Shown: piece after piece, positions 1-6,009 of the stretch
Numbering within the stretch: the stretch's first letter is position 1
Layout of the letters: each line of letters opens with the position of its first letter
Origin: Chlorobiota bacterium
GTDB taxonomy: Bacteria; Bacteroidota; Bacteroidia; Bacteroidales; B39-G9
DNA: 12,643 bases
Assembly: GCA_030632095.1 (NCBI GenBank)
Contig: DAOVJU010000038.1
Location: 1 to 12,643, forward strand
Reading direction: 5' to 3'
Notes under the pieces: generated by a model
What the model saw: the letters and a program-made list of their open reading frames with translations, nothing else
Told to the model about the DNA's origin: nothing
The model's database searches: none
Program-made: the position numbers and the translations under genes

Positions 1-138
1 CCAAGGTAATGTTGATCTTGAATCATTAACCAGCCTACCAGAGGGCATTAAGTTTGAAAACCAAGGTAATGTTGATCTTGAATCATTAACCAGCCTACCA
101 GAGGGCATTAAGTTTGAAAACCAAGGTAATGTTGATCT
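1..138 (+). repeat. 60-bp tandem repeat within the LRR-like gene
   Basis: Bases 1-60 and 61-120 are identical at every position. Bases 121-138 begin a third copy that then diverges, keeping only scattered similarity to about base 151. The unit length is a multiple of three, so gain or loss of a unit keeps the frame and adds or removes 20 residues. The array probably extends to the left of the window. Confidence 0.95.
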
Positions 139-604
139 ACGTTCATTAACCGAAAAATACATAAACTATAAAAATAAAAAGCTAATAATTAAGATTATAG
201 ACGACTATACAATGATTATAGATAATAAGAAAACTAAAAATAATTTTATTATTTATAATTGCAGATATTTTGGTGGTGGTGATTTAAATAAATTAAAAAA
301 AGTCTATGTTGCAAAAAAAGGTAAATTTTATGCCCACGGGAAAACAATAAAACAGGCTGTTAATGATGTTAATTTTAAATACCTTCAAGAAAACTTTGAT
401 TTAAATGAAATTGTATCTGAAATTAAAACAAAAAAAACTATATCAGTAAATGAATACAGACTTTTAACAGGTGCATGTAGCGTTGGTGTTCAAAATTTCA
501 TAGAAGAAAATAATATTAAAGAATCAGAATTACCATTAAATAAAGTAATTGAGATTACAAAAGGATATTGGGGAAATAGCAAACTATTAGAATTATTTAC
601 ATAA
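2..604 (+). CDS. Leucine-rich-repeat-like protein, 3' part (5' end outside window)
   Basis: The reading frame is open from base 2 to the TAA at 602-604, so this is the C-terminal ~200 residues of a longer protein. It begins with 20-residue repeats containing GNVDLESLTSLPEGIKF; two are complete and a third diverges after GNVDL. The pattern of regularly spaced Leu, Ile and Val with LPEGI resembles leucine-rich repeats. A repeat-free C-terminal domain of about 150 residues follows, with KKGKFYAHGKT, KYLQENFD and RLLTGACSVG as its most distinctive stretches. An ATG at 212 is in frame but lies inside the domain and need not be a start. From memory, repeat proteins with a similar tail occur in Bacteroidota phages and prophages. 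A binding or recognition role is plausible from the repeats, but no function can be assigned. Confidence 0.75.
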   Translation, partial: QGNVDLESLTSLPEGIKFENQGNVDLESLTSLPEGIKFENQGNVDLRSLTEKYINYKNKKLIIKIIDDYTMIIDNKKTKNNFIIYNCRYFGGGDLNKLKKVYVAKKGKFYAHGKTIKQAVNDVNFKYLQENFDLNEIVSEIKTKKTISVNEYRLLTGACSVGVQNFIEENNIKESELPLNKVIEITKGYWGNSKLLELFT

Positions 605-614
605 GACTATAAAA

Positions 615-779
615 ATGCGCACATTACAACTGTATTACCTTAATAACAGACTAATAGATAAAGAGGATATTCCTTCTAATTCTACATTTATTAAACGTAT
701 AAAGCGCAGAGAATGGCCAAATTGCAGCCAACGCAAAGGAATAATAATTGAAAAATATTATACTAATCAAAAACAATAA
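615..779 (+). CDS. Small unknown protein, 54 aa
   Basis: An ATG at 615 lies 10 bases after the preceding stop, and the frame ends with TAA at 777-779, five bases before the next ATG. The tight spacing on both sides is the main support. The product is basic (FIKRIKRREWPNCSQRKG) and its middle could form a helix-turn-helix, but this is only an impression. Function unknown. It resembles the short accessory proteins found between larger phage genes. Confidence 0.55.
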   Translation: MRTLQLYYLNNRLIDKEDIPSNSTFIKRIKRREWPNCSQRKGIIIEKYYTNQKQ

Positions 780-783
780 TATC

Positions 784-966
784 ATGACTTACAAATTCAG
801 TGAAATAGCAAAGGTTTCTAAAGGAAACAAAAAAAATTTTAAACCTAATGTATTAACAATTGCATTAGCCGATAAAAGAGCAACAAAGGATATTGTTTCA
901 GATAATAAAAAAATTTCCAAAAAAGTTAAAAAGGTATTATCAAAAATTCCTTGGGTAACTAAATAG
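784..966 (+). CDS. Small lysine-rich unknown protein, 60 aa
   Basis: I place the start at ATG 784 rather than the in-frame TTG at 748, because the TTG lies inside the preceding gene and ATG 784 follows an A/T-rich stretch (AATAATATC) typical of starts here. The product is very lysine-rich, especially its second half (NKKISKKVKKVLSKIP), so it may bind nucleic acid; no family is recognised. It is the last gene before a 252-base non-coding stretch, and so probably ends the left-hand transcription unit. Confidence 0.55.
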   Translation: MTYKFSEIAKVSKGNKKNFKPNVLTIALADKRATKDIVSDNKKISKKVKKVLSKIPWVTK

Positions 967-1218
967 AGGCTGATTTGTCAGGATACGAATAAGAGCGTGT
1001 TCTGATGGTAATAACAACCTGATGAAGCTAAACATTAGATACATTATCCATAAAGATTGGATACTAAAAACCAACTGCAAAGGTTTAGTTTAGTGGATTT
1101 GTACAACTATACATCAAGATTTAGAATAGACGAATGCGGAATTATAAATCTATATATTTATGCACCTTGCAGGGCAGGTTGTTTTCTTCTTAAAATTTAA
1201 ATTAATATTTATAATACT
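967..1218 (+). promoter_or_regulatory. Non-coding structured leader upstream of the HTH/recombination operon
   Basis: No open frame longer than about 23 codons is found here. Several inverted repeats follow one another. Bases 974-982 pair with 1018-1026 (9 bp, two G-T wobbles). TATCC at 1045-1049 pairs with GGATA at 1059-1063. CTAA-AAACC at 1064-1072 pairs with GGTTT at 1082-1086 and TTAG at 1090-1093, around a 3-base bulge. The GC-rich stem at 1164-1179 is described separately. The position between two gene groups suggests a promoter plus 5' leader for the operon starting at 1219. No convincing Bacteroidota promoter (TTTG then TAnnTTTG) was found; TTTG near 1098 followed by TAGAATAG is a poor match. 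It could instead be a small RNA gene. Confidence 0.4.
1164..1191 (+). terminator. Terminator- or attenuator-like stem-loop
   Basis: ACC-T-TGC (1164-1170) pairs with GCAGGT (1174-1179) around an AGG loop, giving 6 bp with one bulged T. A T-rich tract, TTGTTTTCTTCTT, runs from 1179 to 1191. This resembles a weak intrinsic terminator. It lies only 27 bases upstream of the ATG at 1219, so it could end left-hand transcription or attenuate the downstream operon. A competing hairpin (TGCA at 1161-1164 with TGCA at 1168-1171) would exclude it. Confidence 0.35.
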
Positions 1219-1602
1219 ATGGCATTAACAAAAAAAACAACAGATCGCACTGGATTAGGTCGTATGACTGTTCATATGAAAAACGGAAATAAATCAACAG
1301 AATCAGTTGATTGCTCCAGAACAACTGCAGTTAGAACATATTCAGACATTTTGGCTATCAATGGGATGCACGCTGAATTGGTTCGTGTTTTATTCAATGG
1401 AAAACAAATTTATCCTGAAATATCAGAAATGAATACTAAAGATCTTTGTGACTATCTTAAAGATCATCCACACCCCGGAACTATCAGAAATTGGGTGTCA
1501 AAAGGTAAAATACCATTTCATAAAATGGGTGGTAAAGGGTCAGCAACATATTTTATAGTAAGTGAAATTGATAAATGGAATAATAATGGAAGAGAAATAT
1601 AA
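1219..1602 (+). CDS. MerR/excisionase-type helix-turn-helix protein
   Basis: The 127-aa product has a C-terminal winged helix-turn-helix of the HTH_17/excisionase kind at about residues 73-125: KDLCDYL for the first helix, TIRNWVSKGKIPFHKMG for the recognition helix and wing, and a closing SEIDKWNNNG. This pattern (TI.xWxxKGxIPxxK...Exx.W) is typical of DNA-binding domains in excisionases and small phage regulators. The N-terminal 70 residues match nothing I recognise. It is the first gene after the non-coding leader and overlaps the next gene by 17 bases, so it probably heads the recombination operon and may regulate it. A role as an excisionase is also possible, although no integrase is seen here. 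Confidence 0.75.
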   Translation: MALTKKTTDRTGLGRMTVHMKNGNKSTESVDCSRTTAVRTYSDILAINGMHAELVRVLFNGKQIYPEISEMNTKDLCDYLKDHPHPGTIRNWVSKGKIPFHKMGGKGSATYFIVSEIDKWNNNGREI

Positions 1603-2161
1603 ATTTAAAAACCGGGAAGAATATATAAAAGCTTTGGATTCTACATTACCAGACAAATTTATTAAAGAACGTGATATTGGAAAAAAAGAAAAACACCGAT
1701 ATATTCCATCTGCAATACAGCAAGCTGTTGCAGATGATTTATTCCATTATTGGAATGTAACTAAAGAAGATTACAATAATATTGTAAACGAACTTATTTG
1801 TACTGTTTCATTAACTTACGTACCTGGTTATCCAGGCGCAACTGAATTATACTGTACAGGGTCAGCATCTAAGCCCATCCAAATGAAATCAAATTCAAAA
1901 GCAACTGATTTTCCTGCTAATAAAATAATAAATGCATTAGAATATGGTTTACCAAGTGCAAGAAGTGTCGCGATAAATAATGCATTTGGAACTATTGGAA
2001 ACATATTTGGAAGAAATTTAGCTAGAAAATTAAATAAAGATGAAAATGTTCCAGATGATTTCACCATTAGGAAACATGCAAAAGATAAGTCGGTATCTGT
2101 AAAAAAGGAAAACAAAAAACCAGAACCTGAAAATAAACCGAAAATTGATACACCATTTTAA
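1586..2161 (+). CDS. Rad52-like single-strand DNA annealing protein
   Basis: I chose ATG 1586 (191 aa) over the in-frame GTG at 1562, because 1586 follows an A/T-rich run and MEEKYKF reads as a natural N-terminus. The core at about residues 116-150, with NALEYGLPSARS, AINNAFGTIGN and IFGRNLARKLN, resembles the helix and turn in Rad52/Sak/Red-beta-superfamily proteins (A..DA.KRA..TFGN..G..L). Such proteins coat single-stranded DNA and anneal complementary strands. The exonuclease encoded immediately downstream supports this, since annealing proteins and YqaJ/lambda-exonuclease proteins are typically paired in phages. Residues 170-191 are a Lys/Pro/Glu/Asn-rich flexible tail ending in IDTPF, much like the tip of bacterial SSB. 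An ERF- or RecT-type identity cannot be excluded. Confidence 0.65.
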   Translation: MEEKYKFKNREEYIKALDSTLPDKFIKERDIGKKEKHRYIPSAIQQAVADDLFHYWNVTKEDYNNIVNELICTVSLTYVPGYPGATELYCTGSASKPIQMKSNSKATDFPANKIINALEYGLPSARSVAINNAFGTIGNIFGRNLARKLNKDENVPDDFTIRKHAKDKSVSVKKENKKPEPENKPKIDTPF

Positions 2162-3001
2162 ATGAACATCTACCAAATACCAAATAACATTCCAAACATC
2201 TTTGATATTCCATTTGAATATGAAGTTAACCAAGATGATAGCCTACAAAGGAATACTAAATGGTTTAAAGACAGAGAAGGTGAATTTACAGGTAGCGAAA
2301 TTAATAAATTAATGGCTGTCAGTAAATCAACTTCAAGTATAGAATGGGGTCGGCCTGAAAAGCTAATTGACTTTAGCGAAACTGCTAAAAAATATATATT
2401 TGGTAAGGCCAAAGAACGTCAAAGGAAAAAAGTATTAAAACGGTCCATTGGCAAAAATGGTGAATATGGTGAACAAGCTGAAAAACTTGTAATTACACTT
2501 TTAAAAATACTATATCCTGATTATAAATTTGAAGATACCGGGTTTATTGAATTTATCAAAAATATTGCAGGTGCAAGTCCAGACGGTCTTATAAATTACA
2601 TTATGGCCTTAGAAATAAAACTGGCAACAACATGGGATACTTTATATTTAAGAGAACAATTAGTTTTTGACTATAAACATCAGGATTTTTGGCAAGTACA
2701 AAGCGAAATGTTAGCTTTAAATGTAAAAAAATGCATGTATGTAGTTGCTGAACCACCTGAATACTTAGAAGATATGGAATTAGCAGATTTAAGCATTCAA
2801 ATTGTAGATGCAAGCCCAATACATCAGGAAGCTATTAAACAGCGTTGCATGATTGGAAATGATGCTATTGTTCGTTACTTATCAGGTGTTAATTTTCATG
2901 AAGCAATTAGACAGGCAATTACTGAATATGTAGCGCCTGGTACGCAAGTGATTGAAATTAAACCGGAAATGCCTAAAAAAGAAATTAATGTACCATTTTA
3001 A
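2162..3001 (+). CDS. YqaJ-like viral recombinase exonuclease (PD-(D/E)XK)
   Basis: The 279-aa product shows the expected order of motifs: TKWFKDREGEFTGSEINKLM (residues 32-51) as in the N-terminal helix of YqaJ exonucleases, YGEQAEKL at 102-109, GASPDGL at 137-143 with the metal-binding Asp141, LEIKLAT at 150-156 with Glu151 and Lys153, and WQVQSEMLAL at 177-186. These form the PD-(D/E)XK nuclease core of a 5'-3' double-strand exonuclease that makes single-stranded tails for annealing. The ATG follows directly on the stop of the annealing-protein gene, so the two are surely co-translated. The C-terminus ends EINVPF, again resembling an SSB tip. About 40 residues before the tail carry no motif I can name. 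Confidence 0.85.
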   Translation: MNIYQIPNNIPNIFDIPFEYEVNQDDSLQRNTKWFKDREGEFTGSEINKLMAVSKSTSSIEWGRPEKLIDFSETAKKYIFGKAKERQRKKVLKRSIGKNGEYGEQAEKLVITLLKILYPDYKFEDTGFIEFIKNIAGASPDGLINYIMALEIKLATTWDTLYLREQLVFDYKHQDFWQVQSEMLALNVKKCMYVVAEPPEYLEDMELADLSIQIVDASPIHQEAIKQRCMIGNDAIVRYLSGVNFHEAIRQAITEYVAPGTQVIEIKPEMPKKEINVPF

Positions 3002-3013
3002 TAAAAAATTATT

Positions 3014-3364
3014 ATGACTGAAACAACAAAAGAACGCCAAAACAGGCTACAGCTAACTAAAGCTGAACAATCAACAAAAGGCAGTGAATTTTATAAATTT
3101 ACACCTTGCAATGGAACAATGGTAAATGCTGGTTTTGATGAAGATAAAAAACAGATTCAAAAAGTAATTAATTACAGAATTAATAAAGCTGAAAGGGTAA
3201 TTAATTCTACTAAATTAGGTAATGATAAGAGTTTGAGAAAAAAGACACATAGAACAAACAGGTATGAACCTCAAATGCTTACTGTATTACTTGTTATGAG
3301 AATGACTAAAAAACAACGTGAAGGAATAGAAATTGATCGTTATTATGCATTTAGAGCAAAATAA
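3014..3364 (+). CDS. Unknown protein, 116 aa
   Basis: The frame opens at an ATG after the A/T-rich AAAAAATTATT, 12 bases after the exonuclease stop. The product is hydrophilic and charged, with many Lys, Arg and Thr residues, and has no membrane segment or known motif that I can see. A region at about residues 85-116 (QMLTVLLVMRMTKKQREGIE) is the most hydrophobic part and may be helical. It overlaps the next gene by 20 bases. Its place after the annealing/exonuclease pair suggests an accessory protein of the same transcription unit; no function can be given. Confidence 0.6.
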   Translation: MTETTKERQNRLQLTKAEQSTKGSEFYKFTPCNGTMVNAGFDEDKKQIQKVINYRINKAERVINSTKLGNDKSLRKKTHRTNRYEPQMLTVLLVMRMTKKQREGIEIDRYYAFRAK

Positions 3365-3680
3365 TAAACGTACACCCTCAAATACTAAGAGGTTACGATT
3401 AAAAGGCTTTCATAAGCGGCAAATACTTGTAAAAGCAATAAAGAACTTATTTGTATTTAAGCCAAAAAAACCTAAAAAAGAACATAATGGTTCAGGGTCA
3501 GGTGGTAATGGTGAGGTTAAAGGTTATTTTCATTATCTTATTGAAGAAGTTAAAACAACCGGTTATCGAAATGGTAATTATTATAAAAAAACAACCGGTT
3601 ACAGTTGCAACAAACAACAATTACCCGGAAAACTAATATTAATCAATAAAAAATATTATAGGATATGTGCAAAAAAATAA
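3345..3680 (+). CDS. Unknown basic protein with Gly/Ser linker, 111 aa
   Basis: ATG 3345 is preferred over the in-frame TTG at 3333; both lie inside the end of the previous gene. The product has a basic N-terminal part (residues 1-46, rich in Lys and Arg), a flexible GSGSGGNG stretch at 49-56, and a C-terminal part from about 60 with a 12-residue internal near-repeat starting KTTGY. Basic part plus linker plus small domain suggests nucleic-acid binding, but this is inference from composition only. Its stop at 3678-3680 lies 16 bases inside the next gene. Confidence 0.55.
   Translation: MHLEQNNKRTPSNTKRLRLKGFHKRQILVKAIKNLFVFKPKKPKKEHNGSGSGGNGEVKGYFHYLIEEVKTTGYRNGNYYKKTTGYSCNKQQLPGKLILINKKYYRICAKK
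3552..3601 (+). repeat. Paired 14-bp direct repeats holding the palindrome AACCGGTT
   Basis: The 14-mer AAAACAACCGGTTA occurs at 3552-3565 and again at 3588-3601, spaced by 36 bases (12 codons). Each copy contains the perfect 8-bp palindrome AACCGGTT. It lies inside a coding region and encodes the repeated KTTGY, so it may be only a protein-level repeat. The palindrome could also serve as a paired operator. Confidence 0.6.
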
Positions 3681-3838
3681 ATGTTACCATACATATAGAT
3701 TACGAAATTGAAAATACAGAAAAAAATATTGAAAAAGCAGATAAAATATATCTTCAATTTAATGAAATTTTTAAGGAATTATTTAAAGATTCGATTCTTA
3801 ATAATGTTTTCATCCAAAAATATAAAACTAACCATTAA
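3665..3838 (+). CDS. Small unknown acidic/helical protein, 57 aa
   Basis: An ATG at 3665 starts within the last codons of the previous gene, and the frame ends with TAA at 3836-3838, 11 bases before the next ATG at 3850. The product begins MCKKINVTIHIDYEIE and continues with a helical, mixed-charge stretch (NIEKADKIYLQFNEIFKELF). The alternating pattern VTIHIDYEI looks like a beta strand followed by a helix. No family is recognised. The competing frame at 3708-3932 gives a composition-driven Lys/Ile-rich product and overlaps the next gene heavily, so I prefer this one. Confidence 0.55.
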   Translation: MCKKINVTIHIDYEIENTEKNIEKADKIYLQFNEIFKELFKDSILNNVFIQKYKTNH

Positions 3839-3849
3839 ACTGAATAATT

Positions 3850-4059
3850 ATGTTAGGATACACAATAATCAAAACCAAACGCCACAACGAACTTTTAAAA
3901 AAAGAAAATACTTTGGATTGCAGGATTGCTAATTCTGAAGTTTCAGATTATAAACAATTGCAGGAATTAAGACAAGTTATTATCGGTGAATTAACCAATT
4001 TGGATAAAAGGATTGATTATATTCAAAGAGTTTATAAACAAATGCAAAAACTGAATTGA
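3850..4059 (+). CDS. Small unknown helical protein, 69 aa
   Basis: It starts at an ATG after the A/T-rich CTGAATAATT and ends one base before the next ATG. Heptad-like spacing of hydrophobic residues from about residue 12 to the end (ELLKKENTL, LQELRQVIIGELTNLDKRI, IQRVYKQMQKL) suggests a short coiled coil, so it may work as an oligomer or adaptor. No family recognised. It forms a pair of similar-sized genes with the next. Confidence 0.55.
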   Translation: MLGYTIIKTKRHNELLKKENTLDCRIANSEVSDYKQLQELRQVIIGELTNLDKRIDYIQRVYKQMQKLN

Positions 4060-4060
4060 T

Positions 4061-4267
4061 ATGAAACTAAATTTCAATAATTACAGAAACCAAACAATTG
4101 ATCAATATAATGATATAGTTGATGAATTAAATAATAAAAAACCTGATTTATTTCTTGTAAAACAATCGGTAAGCAATTTAAGAAAATATATGGTTTTTCT
4201 TACATGTTTAGAATCTGAATTAGAAAATTTTAAATCATTGGATATTAAAATTAAAACTATTAAATAA
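4061..4267 (+). CDS. Small unknown helical protein, 68 aa
   Basis: It begins one base after the previous stop and ends five bases before the ATPase gene, fitting an unbroken operon. The product appears helical throughout (IDQYNDIVDELNNKK, VSNLRKYMVFLTCLESELENFKSL) and contains no recognisable motif. Together with the preceding gene it could encode small subunits or adaptors for the large ATPase downstream, but this rests only on position and predicted helix content. Confidence 0.55.
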   Translation: MKLNFNNYRNQTIDQYNDIVDELNNKKPDLFLVKQSVSNLRKYMVFLTCLESELENFKSLDIKIKTIK

Positions 4268-4272
4268 CCCTT

Positions 4273-6009
4273 ATGGAAAAACAAAAACAAGTTCACATAA
4301 CAGGACTTACTTTAAACAAAAGTTTAGGAATAATTCAGGCTCACAAGCTCATATTTGATAGTAATAACAAGCTTATTATTTTTAAGGGTGGTGTTGGTGA
4401 AGGTAAAACAACAGAACAAAAAGTCATACAAATAGGAATTCACGGCACAAAAGCCATGATCGATAATCAAAAATATGGTGAAATTGATCTGGAATTACAA
4501 TTAACAGATGGTGACTTACCTTTTTTTGTTGGCCGGAAATCAAAAGGTAAAAAAATACTTTCAACATTGTATATTAAAGATGAAAATGGAAAAATTGTTG
4601 AAAATCCTATTATTGATGGTAATAAAGCAAAACCTTCAACTTATTTTAAGCAGCTTGAAACAAAACTAACTTGGCGAATGTCAGAATTAACCTCTGATAA
4701 TCCCAACGTTCAAAAAAAGATATTACTTGAGCTTTACCAATCACAACTTTCAAAGTTAGGTGTTATATTTGATAAAAAACATCTGGATTATTCACTTTCA
4801 ATACTTGGCCAAATTGATAAAGCTGTTACTAATAGAGATAATTGCGATTTTGCAAGAAAACAAATCGGTGGAATTGCAGATGATTTAAAAGCAAAAGGTC
4901 ATGACCCTGATAGGCCGGAAACATGCCCTGAAACAATCCCAATTGAAAGTATTGAAACTGAAATAAAACGACTTGAAAAAGAAAAGATATTGGCCACCGC
5001 TGAACCTGAAGCTCAAAAAGATAAGGAATTAGCTGAGATTAAGGCTGATGCTGCAATAATTACAGGTCAATGTGTTAGCTATAATAGTGAGTTAAGAGTA
5101 AAAAGAAATGCCAGCATTAGTAATTATAAGGAATATATTACTAAAATTGAAACTATTAAAAGCAATATTACTGCTTTAACAACATATCTTGAAGTTCTTG
5201 GATTAAAACACCATTTTGAAACACTTAACAAAGATATAGTTTGGCCTGATGAATTAAATAAACCAACCGAACCAAACTACATCCAATTTGATGCAGATAA
5301 TAAAGTTCAGGATAATAATGTAAAATTACTTCATATTGATGGTAAAGCTTTAATTGATAAAATTAACCAATTAAAACAACAATACATAAACGTATTTTCA
5401 AAAGAATCAAATATCGACACCTCAAAATTTGACACTCAAATTGAACAGCAAGAAAAAAACAAAAAAGATGCTTTGGAAATTAATAAAATTGTTGATGCAA
5501 TAGATTCTTTTCATAAGTGGCGGGCAGCTAATGAAGAAGTTGTTTTCCTAAAAGATAAATATATCAAATTGCTTTCGCAAGTTGATACAGGTGTAAAAGG
5601 TTTACATATTGAACCTATTGAAGATGATATTTTCTTAATGTATAATGGTAGTTATGATACCAAATATTTTAATAACCCGGAATTGGAAATGCGAAAGTTA
5701 TCAAGTTATTCTGGTACTCAAAAGCCTATGATTTGCTTATTAATTCAAAACTATTTATTAAGCCTTAAACCAAAAGCAATGAGATATTTATATATTGATG
5801 ATATACCTATTGACAAAAAAACACGGTTGTTACTTGAGAAAATGACAGAGGATTTAAATATGCATATATTCCTTAATATCACAGGGGACTTTGAACAAAG
5901 CCAATTGCAGAAAGGTGAAATATTAATATCTGGAGGTGAAGTCTTATTTCCTAATACAATGCCATTAACAATTGAAGAAAAAGTTGAACGTGTAATAAAA
6001 GGTGAATAA
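4273..6009 (+). CDS. Rad50/SbcC-like P-loop ATPase, 578 aa
   Basis: The Walker A motif is IFKGGVGEGKTT (residues 36-47). The C-terminal half of the nucleotide-binding site has an ABC-signature-like SSYSGTQ at 477-483 and a Walker B strand RYLYIDD at 504-510. The wide separation of Walker A from signature and Walker B, with a charged, probably coiled-coil middle (about 225-450; IETEIKRLEKEKI, IDKINQLKQQYI), is the layout of Rad50, SbcC and SMC-like ATPases. The coil is much shorter than in SbcC and no CxxC zinc hook is seen. The residue after the Walker B Asp is Asp510 rather than the usual catalytic Glu. Such proteins tether or open DNA ends, usually with an Mre11/SbcD nuclease, but none is encoded in this window. 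The gene abuts the helicase-methyltransferase gene without a gap, suggesting joint action. Confidence 0.7.
   Translation: MEKQKQVHITGLTLNKSLGIIQAHKLIFDSNNKLIIFKGGVGEGKTTEQKVIQIGIHGTKAMIDNQKYGEIDLELQLTDGDLPFFVGRKSKGKKILSTLYIKDENGKIVENPIIDGNKAKPSTYFKQLETKLTWRMSELTSDNPNVQKKILLELYQSQLSKLGVIFDKKHLDYSLSILGQIDKAVTNRDNCDFARKQIGGIADDLKAKGHDPDRPETCPETIPIESIETEIKRLEKEKILATAEPEAQKDKELAEIKADAAIITGQCVSYNSELRVKRNASISNYKEYITKIETIKSNITALTTYLEVLGLKHHFETLNKDIVWPDELNKPTEPNYIQFDADNKVQDNNVKLLHIDGKALIDKINQLKQQYINVFSKESNIDTSKFDTQIEQQEKNKKDALEINKIVDAIDSFHKWRAANEEVVFLKDKYIKLLSQVDTGVKGLHIEPIEDDIFLMYNGSYDTKYFNNPELEMRKLSSYSGTQKPMICLLIQNYLLSLKPKAMRYLYIDDIPIDKKTRLLLEKMTEDLNMHIFLNITGDFEQSQLQKGEILISGGEVLFPNTMPLTIEEKVERVIKGE

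Noticed and set aside
967..1218. tRNA gene in the non-coding leader
   Set aside because: No acceptor stem with a T-loop (GGTTCGAATCC-like) could be found; the stem-loops do not form a cloverleaf.
1828..2115. A minus-strand open frame opposite the annealing protein
   Set aside because: Its product is Phe/Leu-rich antisense of a well-supported gene, and no minus-strand gene is supported anywhere in the window. The same applies to the other minus-strand frames.
3451..3636. A 61-codon frame inside the 111-aa gene
   Set aside because: Fully contained in another frame of a better-supported gene, with low-complexity Val/Ile/Lys composition and no suitable start context.
3708..3932. A 74-codon frame rich in Lys, Ile and Asn
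   Set aside because: It overlaps both the 57-aa gene at 3665-3838 and the 69-aa gene at 3850-4059, whose spacing and composition are more gene-like; it looks like a by-product of AT-rich sequence.
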